A DNA stretch of 5,616 nt from an uncultured Eubacteriales bacterium (GTDB taxonomy: Bacteria > Bacillota > Clostridia > Oscillospirales > QAMX01): NCBI GenBank assembly GCA_900551265.1, contig URVL01000152.1, forward strand, positions 1-5,616. The letters run 5' to 3'. The position numbers and the translations under genes are program-made. This document shows, piece after piece, positions 1 to 5,311 of this stretch (positions are counted from its first letter, which is position 1; each line of letters opens with the position of its first letter). Below the pieces are notes generated by a model, which made no database searches, was not told the origin of the DNA, and saw only the letters and a list, made by a program, of their open reading frames with translations.

Positions 1-1762
1 TTACATTGTTTTCCGGGCTGCTCATGAGCATGAGGCCATAGTTCGGCTCAATGCCCTTCTGCCAGTTGTTGACGATCTCGGTGACATCCACGCGGTGGTA
101 GCCGACGCCGCCCACGAAGGAACCCGCGAATTCACGTTCCCGGCTTGTGATGAAATCCCAATGGCTGCCGAAACCCGTATGTGCGTCGACTTCATCGAAT
201 GTACAGGAGGAATTGAGCTTGTACACCTCAAAGGTAGTCGTTCCGCCGGAGAGGTCCACATATTCGTAGAGTACCAGTTCGGCGCTCTCGATCTCGGCGT
301 CCTCGGGCAGATTCGCAAACATATTGTCAAAATGCAGGAAAGCGCGGTTGGTCTGCCAGGTGCCGTCATCGGGGTAGCCTGCCCAGTATTTGTAGGCGTA
401 GCCTGCCGAAGCGGTACCGCGGCTGTTGTAGTAATAGGAGGGAGCTGCGGTGAACATACTTGCAGCCGCCTTTTCCGTGTTGACGATGCTGGGGTCAAGG
501 ATAACGGGATAGGCACGTTCCGGTGCGGAAAGCCACGCCGTATCGGCAGACACGATGACGATACGCTGGCCGTCCTTCTCTTCCAGATCAACAGAGACGG
601 CGTAACTCATCTGGCCCGCCGCATCCGTCATGTAGGGAGCGGACAGATGGAACACGGGTTTGTCGCTGCCGGGCTGGAACAGGTACAGAACGCCGTCGAT
701 CATGCGCGCGTCCAGGCCGGGCGCGTCCAGAAGATAACGGAAAGTGCTATGCTCCGACGGAGCGTTGAGGATGATGTCCTCTTTCACCATCAATTCCTGC
801 GCGGTATACTGCACATCAACACCGGGGAACACCTCATTGTACCGCACGGCGTTTTCAAGAGAGGACGGGTGTGTGAAATCACCTTCCAGCGGGACAAGAC
901 GCATGGAAGCGCCGCCCAACGTTACACAGAGGCCGTCTCCCGGCGCGAACTCCACCGGCAGGGAAAGCGCCAGATCGTTCGCGGCGTTTTCATAGGTCGG
1001 CACACCGTTTTTGTCCTCCACCACGAGTGTATTGTCGATGGCTTGTTCCTGCCCGTTTTCATCCACATATGTATTGGGGACCGGGCTGATGACTGTGATA
1101 TATTCTTTGCGCGCGGCAGAACCACGTGCGGCTCTGAAAAGGTTGGAGGACGGCGCGGAAAATACACGCGCGTACTCCGACACTTCCACCGGAGCGCCGT
1201 ATTTTTCCGCATAGGGGTCATATTTCTCACGCAGTATCGGCGCACGAAGCTCCACCGGCGGTTCTTCCGGTGTTTCCTCAGCCGAAGTTTCCAAAGAACT
1301 GCTGCTGTCTTCTTCGGAATTCACTTCACTGGTGCTTGTGGAAATACCTGCGGATTCCGAGACAGAGGAAGACGCATCCGGTGTGGAGACGGATTTCGGG
1401 GCTGTGCTGCTGTCCCCGGACGGCTGCGCATTCGAACCGCTGGACGGCACGCTGCTTTCCGGTGTTTCGGCCGAAGCACTTTGCGAAGACGATGCCGTCT
1501 GCGAAGCGCTGGATGAAACAGGAGGCGCAGATTCCGCCGGAGTGCTGTCCGGCGTGGACGCTGATGCGTCGGCTGATTCGTCAGCCGCCTGCTGCTGCGC
1601 TTCATAGTCCACAGGCTCCGGCTGTTCCAGTGGTGCCGAAACAGAGATACGTGGTACAGGTGCTTCAGCAGCAAACGCCTGTATCGGCACGCTTGTGAAA
1701 AGCATGCTCAATACAAGCACTATGCTTAGGGTTTGCCGTAAAAGTCGTGCTATCTTTTTCAT
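1..1762 (-). CDS. Secreted DNRLRE-domain surface protein with Rhs/WapA-type header, 3' end outside window
   Basis: The frame is open from an ATG at 1762 to the left edge (587 codons, no stop seen; checked codon by codon). A GAGGAGAGG ribosome binding site sits just upstream of that ATG. Residues 1-32 form a signal peptide: MKK start, hydrophobic core near 12-27, AFA/AE cleavage near 31-32. Residues about 33-167 are low-complexity, rich in Ser, Ala, Glu, Pro and Thr, like an extracellular stalk. Residues about 168-420 resemble the header before wall-associated Rhs/YD-repeat proteins: a VFPGVDVQYTAQELMVKEDI stretch, then YPVILDP near 416. From about 430 to the edge the sequence matches the DNRLRE type (RAFLHFDN, SAELVLYEY, VTEIVNNWQKG, NYGLMLMSS). 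The protein is probably exported. In the family such N-termini often precede Rhs repeats and a variable toxin tip, but none of that is in this window, so a toxin role is inference. Its GC content is clearly higher than that of the genes to its right. Confidence 0.85.
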   Translation of the reverse strand, partial: MKKIARLLRQTLSIVLVLSMLFTSVPIQAFAAEAPVPRISVSAPLEQPEPVDYEAQQQAADESADASASTPDSTPAESAPPVSSSASQTASSSQSASAETPESSVPSSGSNAQPSGDSSTAPKSVSTPDASSSVSESAGISTSTSEVNSEEDSSSSLETSAEETPEEPPVELRAPILREKYDPYAEKYGAPVEVSEYARVFSAPSSNLFRAARGSAARKEYITVISPVPNTYVDENGQEQAIDNTLVVEDKNGVPTYENAANDLALSLPVEFAPGDGLCVTLGGASMRLVPLEGDFTHPSSLENAVRYNEVFPGVDVQYTAQELMVKEDIILNAPSEHSTFRYLLDAPGLDARMIDGVLYLFQPGSDKPVFHLSAPYMTDAAGQMSYAVSVDLEEKDGQRIVIVSADTAWLSAPERAYPVILDPSIVNTEKAAASMFTAAPSYYYNSRGTASAGYAYKYWAGYPDDGTWQTNRAFLHFDNMFANLPEDAEIESAELVLYEYVDLSGGTTTFEVYKLNSSCTFDEVDAHTGFGSHWDFITSREREFAGSFVGGVGYHRVDVTEIVNNWQKGIEPNYGLMLMSSPENNV

Positions 1763-1812
1763 GACCTCTCCTCGCTTTCTGTATCTTCAAGCCGAACTTT
1801 GGTAACAAATGG

Positions 1813-1850
1813 CTTAATTTAATTATATTAAGGGAAGCAGAAAGATTAAA
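1813..1850 (-). promoter_or_regulatory. Possible promoter and operator of the DNRLRE gene
   Basis: On the minus strand a perfect TATAAT lies at 1827-1822, about 60 bases before the ATG at 1762. A weak -35 (TTTAAT, 1850-1845) is 17 bases upstream of it. The -10 lies inside a 20-base imperfect palindrome, 1813-1832, made of CTTAAT and ATTAAG arms around a TAATTA centre, with a single T/T mismatch pair. This could be an operator, but AT-rich DNA produces such patterns by chance and the -35 is poor. Confidence 0.35.
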
Positions 1851-1966
1851 TTGATAAGTCGAACGAAAAAAACACAGGCTGTTTTAAAACAACTGTAAAA
1901 CGTTATTTTTGCAACCGCGTATATATTACAAGACTGTTACAAAGTGAAAGAGTACCAATAGTATAC

Positions 1967-2028
1967 TATAATGACTTTATAATGTGTTTAGCTCTGTGGT
2001 AAATGTCCATATAATATATTTATTATAT
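1967..2028 (+). promoter_or_regulatory. Promoter region and inverted-repeat operator candidate of the XRE operon
   Basis: Two perfect TATAAT hexamers precede the regulator gene, at 1967-1972 and 2010-2015, both with weak -35 elements. The second overlaps a perfect inverted repeat with 8-base arms, ATATAATA (2009-2016) and TATTATAT (2021-2028), around a 4-base spacer. An inverted repeat over a -10, directly before an XRE gene, is the usual arrangement for autoregulation. The rest of 1763-2046 is AT-rich and holds no gene. It also carries two TTACAA direct repeats 11 bases apart (1926-1931, 1937-1942). Confidence 0.4.
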
Positions 2029-2046
2029 ACTGTGAGGATATTTGCC

Positions 2047-2397
2047 ATGGCGATTGAGTTTAATTATGCAAAGCTTGGGGCACGAATTCGAAAAAAGAGA
2101 CGTGAATTAGGTTTAAGCCAAGAAATGCTGGCGGAAAAGGCAAGTCTTACAAAAGCGCATATCAGTCATATTGAAAATTCGTATTCCAAGCCGAGTGTAC
2201 AAACATTATTTCAAATCGCTCATGCATTGGATATTACCGCAAACGAGCTTTTGTATGATTATGCGGACGTATCTATGGATGAGTTTTGCGCTGTCATCTC
2301 TGAACTGTGTGCAGACTGCTCTCCGCGTGAACGGGATATGATTTTATCAGTTGTTAAAACAATGACTGCGAGTTTTCCATTGCTTGACCACGAGTAA
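2047..2397 (+). CDS. XRE-family helix-turn-helix transcriptional regulator
   Basis: A 116-residue DNA-binding protein. Residues about 10-70 form an HTH_3 (Cro/C1-type) domain: IRKKRRELGLSQEMLAEKAS, then the recognition-helix region KAHISHIENSYSKPSVQTL and IAHALDITANELL. The tail, about 76-116, contains a predicted helical stretch with three Cys (81, 88, 91) and RERDMILSVVKTM, a shape common in short clostridial XRE regulators. I chose the ATG at 2047 because GAGGA (2034-2038) sits 8 bases upstream. The longer frame from a GTG at 1984 would place hydrophobic residues before the domain and run through the promoter palindrome. It is followed after 16 bases by the sigma gene and is probably co-transcribed with it. 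Its likely role is repression of this operon, possibly through the inverted repeat at 2009-2028. The signal it senses is unknown. Confidence 0.88.
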   Translation: MAIEFNYAKLGARIRKKRRELGLSQEMLAEKASLTKAHISHIENSYSKPSVQTLFQIAHALDITANELLYDYADVSMDEFCAVISELCADCSPRERDMILSVVKTMTASFPLLDHE

Positions 2398-2413
2398 ATA
2401 TTAAGGAGAAGGT

Positions 2414-2944
2414 GTGCTGCTGGTGTTAGCTTTTACTGCGGAGGACCGCCCGTTGATTGAGCGTATATACTTGTCCAAATCTCCAGCTTTGCGTAAGCTT
2501 GCATATAGATATTTAAAAGATGAACAGGCAGCAGCGGACGTTGTGCAACAGTCCGCGCTGGATTTTATGGAGATATTCCACACACTTACTTGTGTTTCCG
2601 AGAGTAAGCTGTGTGGTTATCTTTATATTATCACCAAGAACAATATTTTTGATATTTTAGGTAAAAATGGTCGTGAGCTTCCTACGGAGACTCTTGAAAA
2701 TCGTGCGGAGCAAATGAACGCAGAGGAAATTGTGATTGGACGAGTGAGTGCGGAAGTAATGTATAGAAAAATTTCAGAACTGCCACCGCGTTATGGTGCA
2801 TACATACAAATGGCATACTTGGACAAACTGGACCCGGTGGTTATTGCGAAAGTTTTAAAAGTGAAGCAAGATAGTTTGAGAATGCTGGGATATCGGGCAA
2901 GAAAAATGTTGGCAGAATTGTGTCAGGCAGAGAGCGAGGTGTAA
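2414..2944 (+). CDS. Small sigma-70 family RNA polymerase sigma factor (ECF-like)
   Basis: A 176-residue protein with the two-domain layout of small alternative sigma factors. Residues about 10-80 look like sigma region 2 (LRKLAYRYLKDEQAAADVVQ, then GYLYIITKNNIFDIL, where core and -10 contacts lie). Residues about 118-170 look like region 4, the -35 reading helix-turn-helix (KISELPPRYGAYIQMAYL, IAKVLKVKQDSLRM, YRARKMLAEL). The usual GLS/EEIA region-4 signature is degenerate here (KLDPVVIAKVL), so promoter preference may differ. The start is a GTG with AAGGAG (2403-2408) 5 bases upstream; an in-frame stop at 2402 rules out earlier starts. Four bases separate its stop from the ATG of the membrane protein, the standard sigma/anti-sigma pairing. 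It probably directs polymerase to a small regulon, perhaps including the secreted gene at 3763. Confidence 0.82.
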   Translation: MLLVLAFTAEDRPLIERIYLSKSPALRKLAYRYLKDEQAAADVVQQSALDFMEIFHTLTCVSESKLCGYLYIITKNNIFDILGKNGRELPTETLENRAEQMNAEEIVIGRVSAEVMYRKISELPPRYGAYIQMAYLDKLDPVVIAKVLKVKQDSLRMLGYRARKMLAELCQAESEV

Positions 2945-2948
2945 ATTG

Positions 2949-3692
2949 ATGCGTCAAAAGAATAGATCAAGCGCTACAACTCAGGCGGAGGGCATAGATG
3001 ACTTCGCGTTGGAGGCGGCGGGTGTTGTATACCGCGAATACTTGTTTAAAGAATTTGAAGATATTGAAAACGATCCCGACGCAGAAGACCTCCCGGATGA
3101 AATGATACAGCAATTAAATCATAACGTAATCAAAGAGTTTCGAAGAATCCAATGTCGTGAAAAGGGGAGGAGGCGCTATCGTCGAATTCTACAGGTGGCT
3201 GCATGTATCACAGTAATTATGCTTCTACTTCCCACAGCTGTGTTTCAAGTAGACGCAGCTCGGTCTGGCATTGCCAACTATCTTATTTCCAGCTTCCCGC
3301 AATTTGCTGAGATACAATACGATAGTTATGACAATGCAAAACCGCCTTTTGGTTGGTCATCACCGTATTATCCGGCATGGCTGCCAGAAGGGAGCAAGGT
3401 AACAAAGGTTTTGATGGAATCACAGGGGGATTTTGTTTGGTATCAAGATGAAGAAGGTTATACATTTCAGTTCGCCGTTATAAAAGATGTTGCGCATAGG
3501 CCTTCATTCAATGAGGAGAACATGTTGTCGGAAAAACGCGAAATAAAGGAGCATGAAGCAACTTTGCTTTACACAATGGACCGATGTACGCACTATCTTG
3601 TGATTCCGCTTACAGACGCAGTTGTGATAATTTCAGGCAATCTTTCGGAAAATCAAATAATTAAAATCGGAGAAAATATAAAAAATTTTTAA
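2949..3692 (+). CDS. Single-pass membrane DUF4367-type protein, probable anti-sigma factor
   Basis: A 247-residue protein. Residues 1-79 are charged and acidic, ending in a KGRRRYRR patch. One membrane segment lies at about 80-100 (ILQVAACITVIMLLLPTAVF), so the N-terminus should be cytoplasmic and the C-terminal 145 residues outside. The outer part begins DAARSGIANYLISSFPQFAE and carries YYPAWLPEGSKVTKV near 139-153. It ends in an ISGNLSENQIIKIGENI stretch, which together resemble the DUF4367 domain of clostridial sigma-factor partners. The zinc-binding HxxxCxxC anti-sigma motif is absent; only one Cys (69) lies in the cytoplasmic part. I prefer the ATG at 2949 over a TTG at 2946 because GAGG (2936-2939) gives a 9-base spacer. 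The 4-base gap from the sigma stop suggests coupled translation. Holding the upstream sigma factor at the membrane is inferred from domain type and position. Confidence 0.75.
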   Translation: MRQKNRSSATTQAEGIDDFALEAAGVVYREYLFKEFEDIENDPDAEDLPDEMIQQLNHNVIKEFRRIQCREKGRRRYRRILQVAACITVIMLLLPTAVFQVDAARSGIANYLISSFPQFAEIQYDSYDNAKPPFGWSSPYYPAWLPEGSKVTKVLMESQGDFVWYQDEEGYTFQFAVIKDVAHRPSFNEENMLSEKREIKEHEATLLYTMDRCTHYLVIPLTDAVVIISGNLSENQIIKIGENIKNF

Positions 3693-3762
3693 AATCCTGT
3701 TGCAAATCCTTCTAAAAACAGTTGATATAGGTAGATGCCAATAATGGAAGGATGATAGTATT

Positions 3763-4200
3763 GTGAAAAAGAGTTTTGTTCGGATGTTGGTTTTGGCAGT
3801 GTGCATAGCTGTAATGCTGGCGATGTCCCCGGTTTATGCGCAAGAAGTTTCTTTTGAAAATGGGCAAATTCAACCTCGTTGGACAGAATTAAATACTTTT
3901 CAATGCGCATTGGAGAGGCAAAGTGGACTGTTTAGTAATGCAAAGGTTGCAAGTACGGCATCAACCAGTGGGGCATATAGTAAAATTGAAATGACACTCA
4001 CGATTCAGGTCTGGAGCAATGGCGCATATATTGACACTTCTAATTCATGGACATCTTCAGGTTCGGGCGCTACAAGTATTGAAAAAAATATAAAACTGTC
4101 ACAAGGAAATTACCGGGCAAAATCAGTAGTTAAGGTTTATTCATCCAGTGGGACATATCTTGAGACGGTGACTAAGTATTCGGCTGATATTGTAATTTAA
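3763..4200 (+). CDS. Small secreted protein, DUF6147-like
   Basis: A 145-residue protein with a clear signal peptide: MKKSFVR, a hydrophobic stretch at 8-22, and cleavage after VYA at residue 26. The mature part is about 119 residues, rich in Ser, Thr and Tyr and probably all beta. It has a QPRWTELNTF start, a central MTLTIQVWSNGAYIDTSNSW segment, GNYRAKSVVKVYSSSG and a final TKYS. This pattern resembles small secreted clostridial proteins of the DUF6147 type (assigned from memory, not searched). No sortase signal, membrane anchor or catalytic motif is visible. The only Cys of the mature part is at residue 47. The GTG start is preceded by GGAAGGA (3746-3752) at 10 bases. A 70-base gap separates it from the membrane protein gene, with no convincing sigma-A promoter, so it is either read through from the operon or driven by the operon's own sigma factor. 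Function unknown. Confidence 0.72.
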   Translation: MKKSFVRMLVLAVCIAVMLAMSPVYAQEVSFENGQIQPRWTELNTFQCALERQSGLFSNAKVASTASTSGAYSKIEMTLTIQVWSNGAYIDTSNSWTSSGSGATSIEKNIKLSQGNYRAKSVVKVYSSSGTYLETVTKYSADIVI

Positions 4201-4238
4201 GTTATCATGTTAGTCATCAAAATGAATTTTATTATTTG

Positions 4239-4278
4239 AAAAAGGCGGGCTGCTTATTACAAGCGGCCCGCCTTTTTT
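4239..4278 (+). terminator. Strong intrinsic terminator after the secreted-protein gene
   Basis: The stem is AAGGCGGGC (4242-4250) paired with GCCCGCCTT (4266-4274), continued inward by a T/G wobble and GCTT/AAGC, with a 5-base ATTAC loop. Six T follow from 4273. On the other strand the same stem is followed by five T, so it could act in both directions. It separates the sigma/anti-sigma block from the recombination block. Confidence 0.92.
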
Positions 4279-4305
4279 GATAAAATCTTCTGTCGAATCA
4301 ATAAG
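4277..4305 (+). promoter_or_regulatory. Candidate promoter of the second sigma-like gene
   Basis: TTGATA (4277-4282, five of six bases of consensus) and AATAAG (4300-4305, four of six) are separated by 17 bases, with a predicted start near 4312. The -35 overlaps the T-run of the preceding terminator. A transcript from here would carry the RBS-blocking helix at 4335-4382 but only part of the hairpin at 4306-4331. Confidence 0.4.
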
Positions 4306-4331
4306 CGGCATCGGGAAAGTTGCCGATGCCG
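4306..4331 (+). other. Leader hairpin with 9-base perfect stem
   Basis: CGGCATCGG (4306-4314) and CCGATGCCG (4323-4331) are exact reverse complements around an 8-base loop. No T-run follows, so it is not an ordinary terminator. It directly abuts the RBS-sequestering helix and may stack on it in read-through transcripts, or be a protein site on DNA. Confidence 0.6.
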
Positions 4332-4334
4332 AGC

Positions 4335-4382
4335 TCCTCCATTCATTTCATTCACTAAGTTGAAAGCTGGATGAATGGAGGA
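4335..4382 (+). promoter_or_regulatory. Inverted repeat that buries the ribosome binding site of the next gene
   Basis: TCCTCCATTCAT (4335-4346) is an exact reverse complement of ATGAATGGAGGA (4371-4382), a 12-base perfect stem with a 24-base loop. The right arm contains the whole GGAGGA ribosome binding site (4377-4382), 9 bases before the ATG at 4392. If folded, translation start would be blocked. Opening could depend on temperature, a protein, a small RNA or transcription timing; nothing in the sequence tells which. A DNA-level operator is the alternative. Confidence 0.6.
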
Positions 4383-4391
4383 AGATGATCA

Positions 4392-4898
4392 ATGTATAAT
4401 TACCGCAGTGCTGAAAAAGATTGGTTGAAATGGAAAGAGGCTGAAGAAAAAGAATTGCGGGAACAGGGCGCAGACGAAGCCTTGATTCAGAGACTGCATG
4501 AATATGATTGGGAAGTATTTAAGCAGGAACGCAAATTTTTGAGAAGGAAGGTGAGCTTTGATGAATGTATAAACGAAAAAATTGAAAATTCATCTGAACT
4601 GAGGATGACAGATGTACAAGCAATGATGAATAACATCAGCAGCATGGAACTGTTAAATGGGCTTTCCTGTCTGGATGAAAGTTCCCTCCAAATTGTTTTC
4701 TGTCGAATTTTAGGATATAGAAATGCAGAAATCGCAAAATTATTGGGCCTTTCTGTTAGTAATGTGGAAACAAAATGGTGGAGGGCGAAAAATTTTTTAA
4801 AAAATTTTCTGAACAAATGTGAGAAAAGCGGCGATTTCGAGGCCTATATAGTGAAGGACAAAATTCCTTCCCCTGATAATTCGGACCTGGAAAATTGA
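4392..4898 (+). CDS. Sigma-70 region-4-like regulator of an integrative element
   Basis: A 168-residue, probably cytoplasmic DNA-binding protein. The N-terminal half is helical and charged (EKDWLKWKEAEEKELREQGA, LIQRLHEYDWEVFKQERKFL). This resembles small sigma-like proteins found next to recombinases in clostridial conjugative elements (family recall). Residues about 85-140 form a sigma region-4-type helix-turn-helix: LSCLDESSLQIVFCRILGYR, AEIAKLLGLSVSNVETKWWR, AKNFLKNFL. There is no recognisable region 2, so it may act as a regulator rather than a full sigma factor. The start is the ATG at 4392, 9 bases after GGAGGA; that site lies in a perfect inverted repeat, so translation may be controlled. 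Near its 3' end (4788-4808) is an A5-T6-A6-T4 tract with two in-phase slippery heptamers. The frame ends just before a GC-rich gene-less stretch and the recombinase cluster, which it may regulate. Confidence 0.78.
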   Translation: MYNYRSAEKDWLKWKEAEEKELREQGADEALIQRLHEYDWEVFKQERKFLRRKVSFDECINEKIENSSELRMTDVQAMMNNISSMELLNGLSCLDESSLQIVFCRILGYRNAEIAKLLGLSVSNVETKWWRAKNFLKNFLNKCEKSGDFEAYIVKDKIPSPDNSDLEN

Positions 4899-4924
4899 AT
4901 AGCCAATAGCTTGAGTTACATAAT
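4895..4924 (+). promoter_or_regulatory. Candidate promoter for the structured RNA
   Basis: TTGAAT (4895-4900) and CATAAT (4919-4924) are separated by 18 bases; the -10 matches consensus at five of six positions, the -35 at four. The predicted start, near 4931, coincides with the first base of the first stem of the GC-rich structured region. It overlaps the last codons of the regulator gene. Confidence 0.42.
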
Positions 4925-4930
4925 CTTGTT

Positions 4931-5202
4931 TTGCTGCAACACAATGGTGACAGCAAGCGGGACAGCGATGCGCCAAGATGCTGTGGAAGGCTGAGCGGTT
5001 TACATCGCGTGTCATACGGGCCGTGGTGGCCCGGTACGCCATGAAAAAAACAAGAATAATGATACTCCCGCCTTGAACGCGTCACGGCATTGGGCGGCCC
5101 CACCGGAGGTGGGGAGGGGATTCCCTGTGGAAGCTGTATAACCGAAAGCTCGATCAAGTTGTTGCCCGTGCGCCGGGAGGTAGTGTCAAATAGGCGCATT
5201 TT
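4931..5202 (+). ncRNA. Putative structured non-coding RNA
   Basis: The stretch has no credible gene, is GC-rich (102 of 180 bases in 4981-5160, against 44 of 120 in 4741-4860), and is dense in helices. Local stems are TTGCTG/CAGCAA (4931-4936, 4951-4956), ACAGC/GCTGT (4962-4966, 4980-4984), CGGGCC/GGCCCG with a GTGGT loop (5017-5033) extended by GCGT/ACGC (5007-5010, 5036-5039), CCGCC/GGCGG (5068-5072, 5093-5097) and CCCCACC/GGTGGGG (5098-5114). A long-range helix closes 5060-5188: TGATACT pairs with AGTGTCA (one T/G wobble), then CCCG with CGGG, with a 4-base bulge. ATGCGCC (4968-4974) matches GGCGCAT (5193-5199) exactly and could close most of the RNA. Some pairings are mutually exclusive. 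The plus strand and the 3' end (after GGCGCATTTT) are inferred. I do not recognise an Rfam class. A transfer origin or other DNA-level structure is the main alternative. Confidence 0.5.
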
Positions 5203-5214
5203 GTGTTGAAAAGG

Positions 5215-5277
5215 ATGGTGGCAAATTCCTCATTTCAGATCATTCATCTGTAGAGGGGTTTGCCGCCATTATTTTAT
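5215..5277 (+). terminator. Terminator-like hairpin before the recombinase cluster
   Basis: ATGGTGGCAAATTCCTC (5215-5231) pairs with GAGGGGTTTGCCGCCAT (5253-5269), with three G/T wobbles, and an inner CAGAT/ATCTG stem (5236-5250) caps it. ATTATTTTAT follows the stem. The tail is T-rich but interrupted, so termination may be partial. It would end the candidate RNA transcript, or attenuate transcription into the recombinase. Confidence 0.6.
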
Positions 5278-5311
5278 AGAGGCAATATTTTTGTGAAGAA
5301 GGAAAAGGAAA

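Noticed and set aside
95..1516. Long plus-strand open frame (473 codons) opposite the DNRLRE gene
   Set aside because: It is codon-aligned antisense of a GC-rich gene with a clear signal peptide and known domains. Its product is His/Arg/Cys-rich without domains, and there is no ribosome binding site. Other plus-strand frames here are similar shadows.
1984..2046. Upstream GTG start extending the XRE protein by 21 residues
   Set aside because: The extension crosses the promoter-like palindrome, and the ATG at 2047 has a well-spaced GAGGA and begins right before the HTH domain.
4335..4382. Inverted repeat as an insertion-sequence end
   Set aside because: The arms are only 12 bases with a 24-base interval, there is no transposase or flanking target duplication, and the right arm coincides with a functional ribosome binding site.
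4288..4708. TTCTGTCGAAT occurring twice (4288-4298 and 4698-4708)
   Set aside because: An 11-base match, one copy in a leader and one inside a coding region, with no extended similarity around it; most likely chance.
4756..5199. Minus-strand open frames across the GC-rich stretch (4756-5199 and 4797-5042)
   Set aside because: Neither start has a purine-rich ribosome binding site upstream (pyrimidine- or T-rich instead). The products are Cys/Ser/Pro/Arg-rich without a domain, one overlaps the sense regulator gene, and the helices explain the base pattern better. If homologues show protein-level conservation this should be reopened.
4899..5211. Group II intron, tRNA, riboswitch or CRISPR array in the GC-rich stretch
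   Set aside because: No domain V signature or reverse transcriptase, no cloverleaf with a CCA-ready acceptor, no riboswitch core I recognise, and no regularly spaced repeats.
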